Shown piece by piece: positions 61,671 to 64,000 of a DNA stretch of 64,000 nucleotides; positions within the stretch are counted from its first letter, which is position 1, and each line of letters opens with the position of its first letter. The stretch is from Lagopus muta (Eukaryota > Chordata > Aves > Galliformes > Phasianidae). The stretch spans positions 5,656,001 to 5,720,000 of the forward strand of contig NC_064437.1 in assembly GCF_023343835.1 (NCBI RefSeq). Reading direction: 5' to 3'. The translations under genes were made by a program, and so were the position numbers. Under the pieces are notes generated by a model that saw nothing but the letters and a program-made list of their open reading frames with translations, was not told the origin of the DNA and made no database searches.

Positions 61671-62053
61671 CACAGAATCACAGAATCACCCGGGTTGGAA
61701 GGGACCCCAAGGATCATGTAGTTCCAACCCCCCTGCCTAGCAGGGCCACCAAACATACACATTCAGATCAGGTTGCCCAGGACCCCGTCCAACCTGGCCT
61801 TAAACACGTCCAAGGACGGGGCATCCACAACCTCCCTGGGCAGCCCGTTCCAGGGCCTAACCACTCTCCTAGTAAAGAACTTCCCCCTAACATCCAACCT
61901 AAATCTTGCCTCCTTCAACTTGGATCCATTTCCCCTTGTCCTGCTGTTGTCAGCCCTTTTGAAGAGTTTACTCCCCTCCTGGGTGTAGGTTCCATTCAGG
62001 TATTGATAGGCTGCAATGAGGTCACCCCGCAGCCTTCTCTTCTCCAGGCTGAA
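61671..62053 (-). mobile_element. CR1 LINE 3' fragment, well preserved
   Basis: Minus-oriented, same subfamily as 35504-35938, with about eight substitutions over roughly 370 shared bases. The minus-strand frame ([19 protein letters not shown] and so on to [20 protein letters not shown]) is open. It starts at the left with CACAGAATCACAGAATCACC and is 5'-truncated at about 62053, some 40 bases earlier than its twin. Confidence 0.95.
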
Positions 62054-63778
62054 ATCACCCCCAAGCACATCACCAGAGTCACCTCCCAGAGGTGGCTGCT
62101 TGCGAGGCACACCAGGCTCAGCACGAGCTCTGAGCACAGCACAAAGAAATACACAACACTGCAACCACAGACCCACAGAGTGGGAGAAGTGATGGAAGAA
62201 CAAAAACCAGAAGCAAAGCTGCTGACGAAGAAGAAGAAAATGAGGGAACAGTTTCATTGAGCAGGTTGAAAGGAAAAAAAAATAATTAAGTACATCAGAT
62301 GATAACTGAACTCCAGATCTGTGATTGTTTTGTTTCTATCTGCAATTTTTGCCCTGCAACCTCCCCCAGACTTCCTATAATCTGACTGGCTAACATATCA
62401 AGTAATACGTTTTAAATGTTTTCATCTGATTTGCCCATTATTTTTGAATTTATCATAACTACATATTTACTATACATTCAGACTTACACATGGCTCATGC
62501 TTATCTCAGCAACCCCGAACCAACCATCTAGATCACATGCAGAGTGCAAACAGGCAAGTCAACATGTGCACTGAGTTCAAAGAAGAGTTTTGACACTACA
62601 AAACTGAACCTGGAAACTGAAAAGCTCCTCTAATAGTCAACGTCATTCACAAATGCAGAAGCTACTATGGGATTTAGAAGGCTCTTTGATGTGCTTCTTA
62701 CACTGAACATCACCAACTCCTTTTAAGTTCATTGTACTACTTTTTAGAGAAATGTATCAGCATGTGTTTTCTTCACAGATATAATCTGTGAATTTTGTAG
62801 TTCATGTATTCCACCTATTATTTCCCCAAACAAAATATAAATGTTTACGCTGAACTCATGTATAACGATTGAGTTATAAATAAAAAAGTTTCAGTATATC
62901 ATAAACTAAAACTTTCACATGACAGTAATGTAAAACATTACAAGAATCTAGGACTAAGGCAAATGATTCCTAGGGTAACTATGGCACTTCTGTAACTGAA
63001 AGAGCACACGTGAATCTCTGACATAAGCATGGCTTAATTGCCAATCATCACCTGGTAGGAAATGACCTCTGATCCGAGTGCTGCGAAGACGGAAGGAAGG
63101 TTCCTTCCAGCTACCACTTCAACAACAACAACAAAGGGAACATGAGACCAATCCTCAACATTCTGCCTTTTTAGGCAGCCCCATGGATGTACTCTGGCAA
63201 AACTGAAGCACGAGTCAGTAAGCAAGACTCACAATGAAACGTTACCAGTAAACACAGAAAATACAGTCTACCAAATTATGACTCTTAACAGGAGAAGAGA
63301 TTTTTGCAATACATGCAAAGGCTCAAAACATTTCCAGTATCTCCAATCATACCCAATTCCTCTGTCACTAATCACCAATTGCTGGGAAATGGTCCTAAAA
63401 TAGTTACCAAAGTGAAATCTGCAGTGAAGTATTTTCATATACAAATAATAGCAGAAAAAAAAAACAGTTACAGGTTTGTCTAGCTCATTTTTTTTAACTG
63501 CTGCAAACTGCAGTCAGGCTAACAAACAGAAGAACATAGCATTGCATTGTTTTATATACAAAGCCATACCCTAAACAAGGCTCAGCATCACTGTGTAGAG
63601 TATCAGTGAATGCCTCAAGCCTCCACCAGAAAACTTTCACCTTTGTTAGTACATGGGAACTGAACCAGTAACAGAAATCCAAACAATTTTAAGAAAAATT
63701 AATACAATTATTAAGAAAAATTAATACAACTTTCAATTATAAAGTCCTACTACACTTTACTATCCAATTAATTCCTTA

Positions 63779-63796
63779 AAATATATATATATATAT
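63779..63796. repeat. (AT)9 microsatellite
   Basis: Short AT tract near the right edge of the window. Confidence 0.9.
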
Positions 63797-64000
63797 TAAA
63801 AATGCTTCTTGTTGATATTAAAAAGGAGGGAGGAAAGTACAGAAAACAGAAGGAAAACTATAAACTAGTAGCATGCAGTACAGCTCTTCATAGAAAAACA
63901 AAGATGATGCGGCATACCAGAATGCTTCCGCATCTTCAACACATTCCCTTAAACAACTGATGTTAACGTGACCCCACTGACTCACAAGGCAGATTCATCA

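Larger units (their letters stand above)
46554..64000. other. Upstream non-coding ZFYVE9 sequence (5' intron)
   Basis: 17 kb with no coding exon I can support. It holds CR1 fragments at 49777-50187, 58005-58350 and 61671-62053 and several simple repeats. The acceptor at 46554 implies a spliced 5' leader, so non-coding exons may exist here or beyond, but none could be recognised. No GC-rich CpG-island-like promoter was seen. Confidence 0.65.

Noticed and set aside
61550..62260. Long plus-strand open frame of 236 codons
   Set aside because: It runs antisense through a minus-oriented CR1 copy, whose own ORF2 reading on the minus strand explains the lack of stops.

Overview
The window is vertebrate nuclear DNA, almost certainly from a bird and probably a galliform such as chicken. 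Two genes with long introns and canonical GT/AG splice sites fill it. The interspersed repeats I can name are all CR1-type LINE fragments, whose 3' ends carry the short AGAATCAT-type repeat typical of avian CR1. No bacterial-type operons, CRISPR arrays or rRNA/tRNA genes were seen.

Positions 1 to about 9.35 kb hold the 3' end of CC2D1B on the plus strand: six coding exons (497-7407) for the C-terminal C2 domain, then an apparent intron in the 3' UTR and a poly(A) signal near 9325. From about 10 kb to beyond 46.5 kb lies ZFYVE9 (SARA, SMAD anchor for receptor activation) on the minus strand. All 17 coding exons can be placed, from the initiator ATG at 46518 down to the stop at 11659. They join in phase into 1417 codons plus stop, close to the roughly 1425-residue mammalian protein. 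The genes are tail to tail, matching the CC2D1B-ZFYVE9 neighbourhood known in mammals. From 46554 to 64000 I see only upstream non-coding ZFYVE9 sequence (long 5' intron, promoter not reached).

The introns carry at least seven CR1 fragments, two of them (35504-35938 and 61671-62053) only about 2% different and in the same orientation, plus homopolymer and dinucleotide runs. The most unusual block lies in ZFYVE9 intron 2 (about 40.97-42.4 kb). It has a 41-bp inverted duplication around a C-rich loop, a CCTTTTTTT-type tract ending in an AG, and two overlapping plus-strand reading frames with a hydrophobic leader. It looks like a decayed, probably LTR-retroelement-derived insertion that I cannot name with confidence.

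Functionally, ZFYVE9 is an endosomal FYVE protein that presents SMAD2/3 to TGF-beta receptors, and CC2D1B is an ESCRT-III (CHMP4)-binding C2 protein. Both act on the endomembrane system, but nothing in the sequence shows joint regulation beyond their convergent 3' ends.
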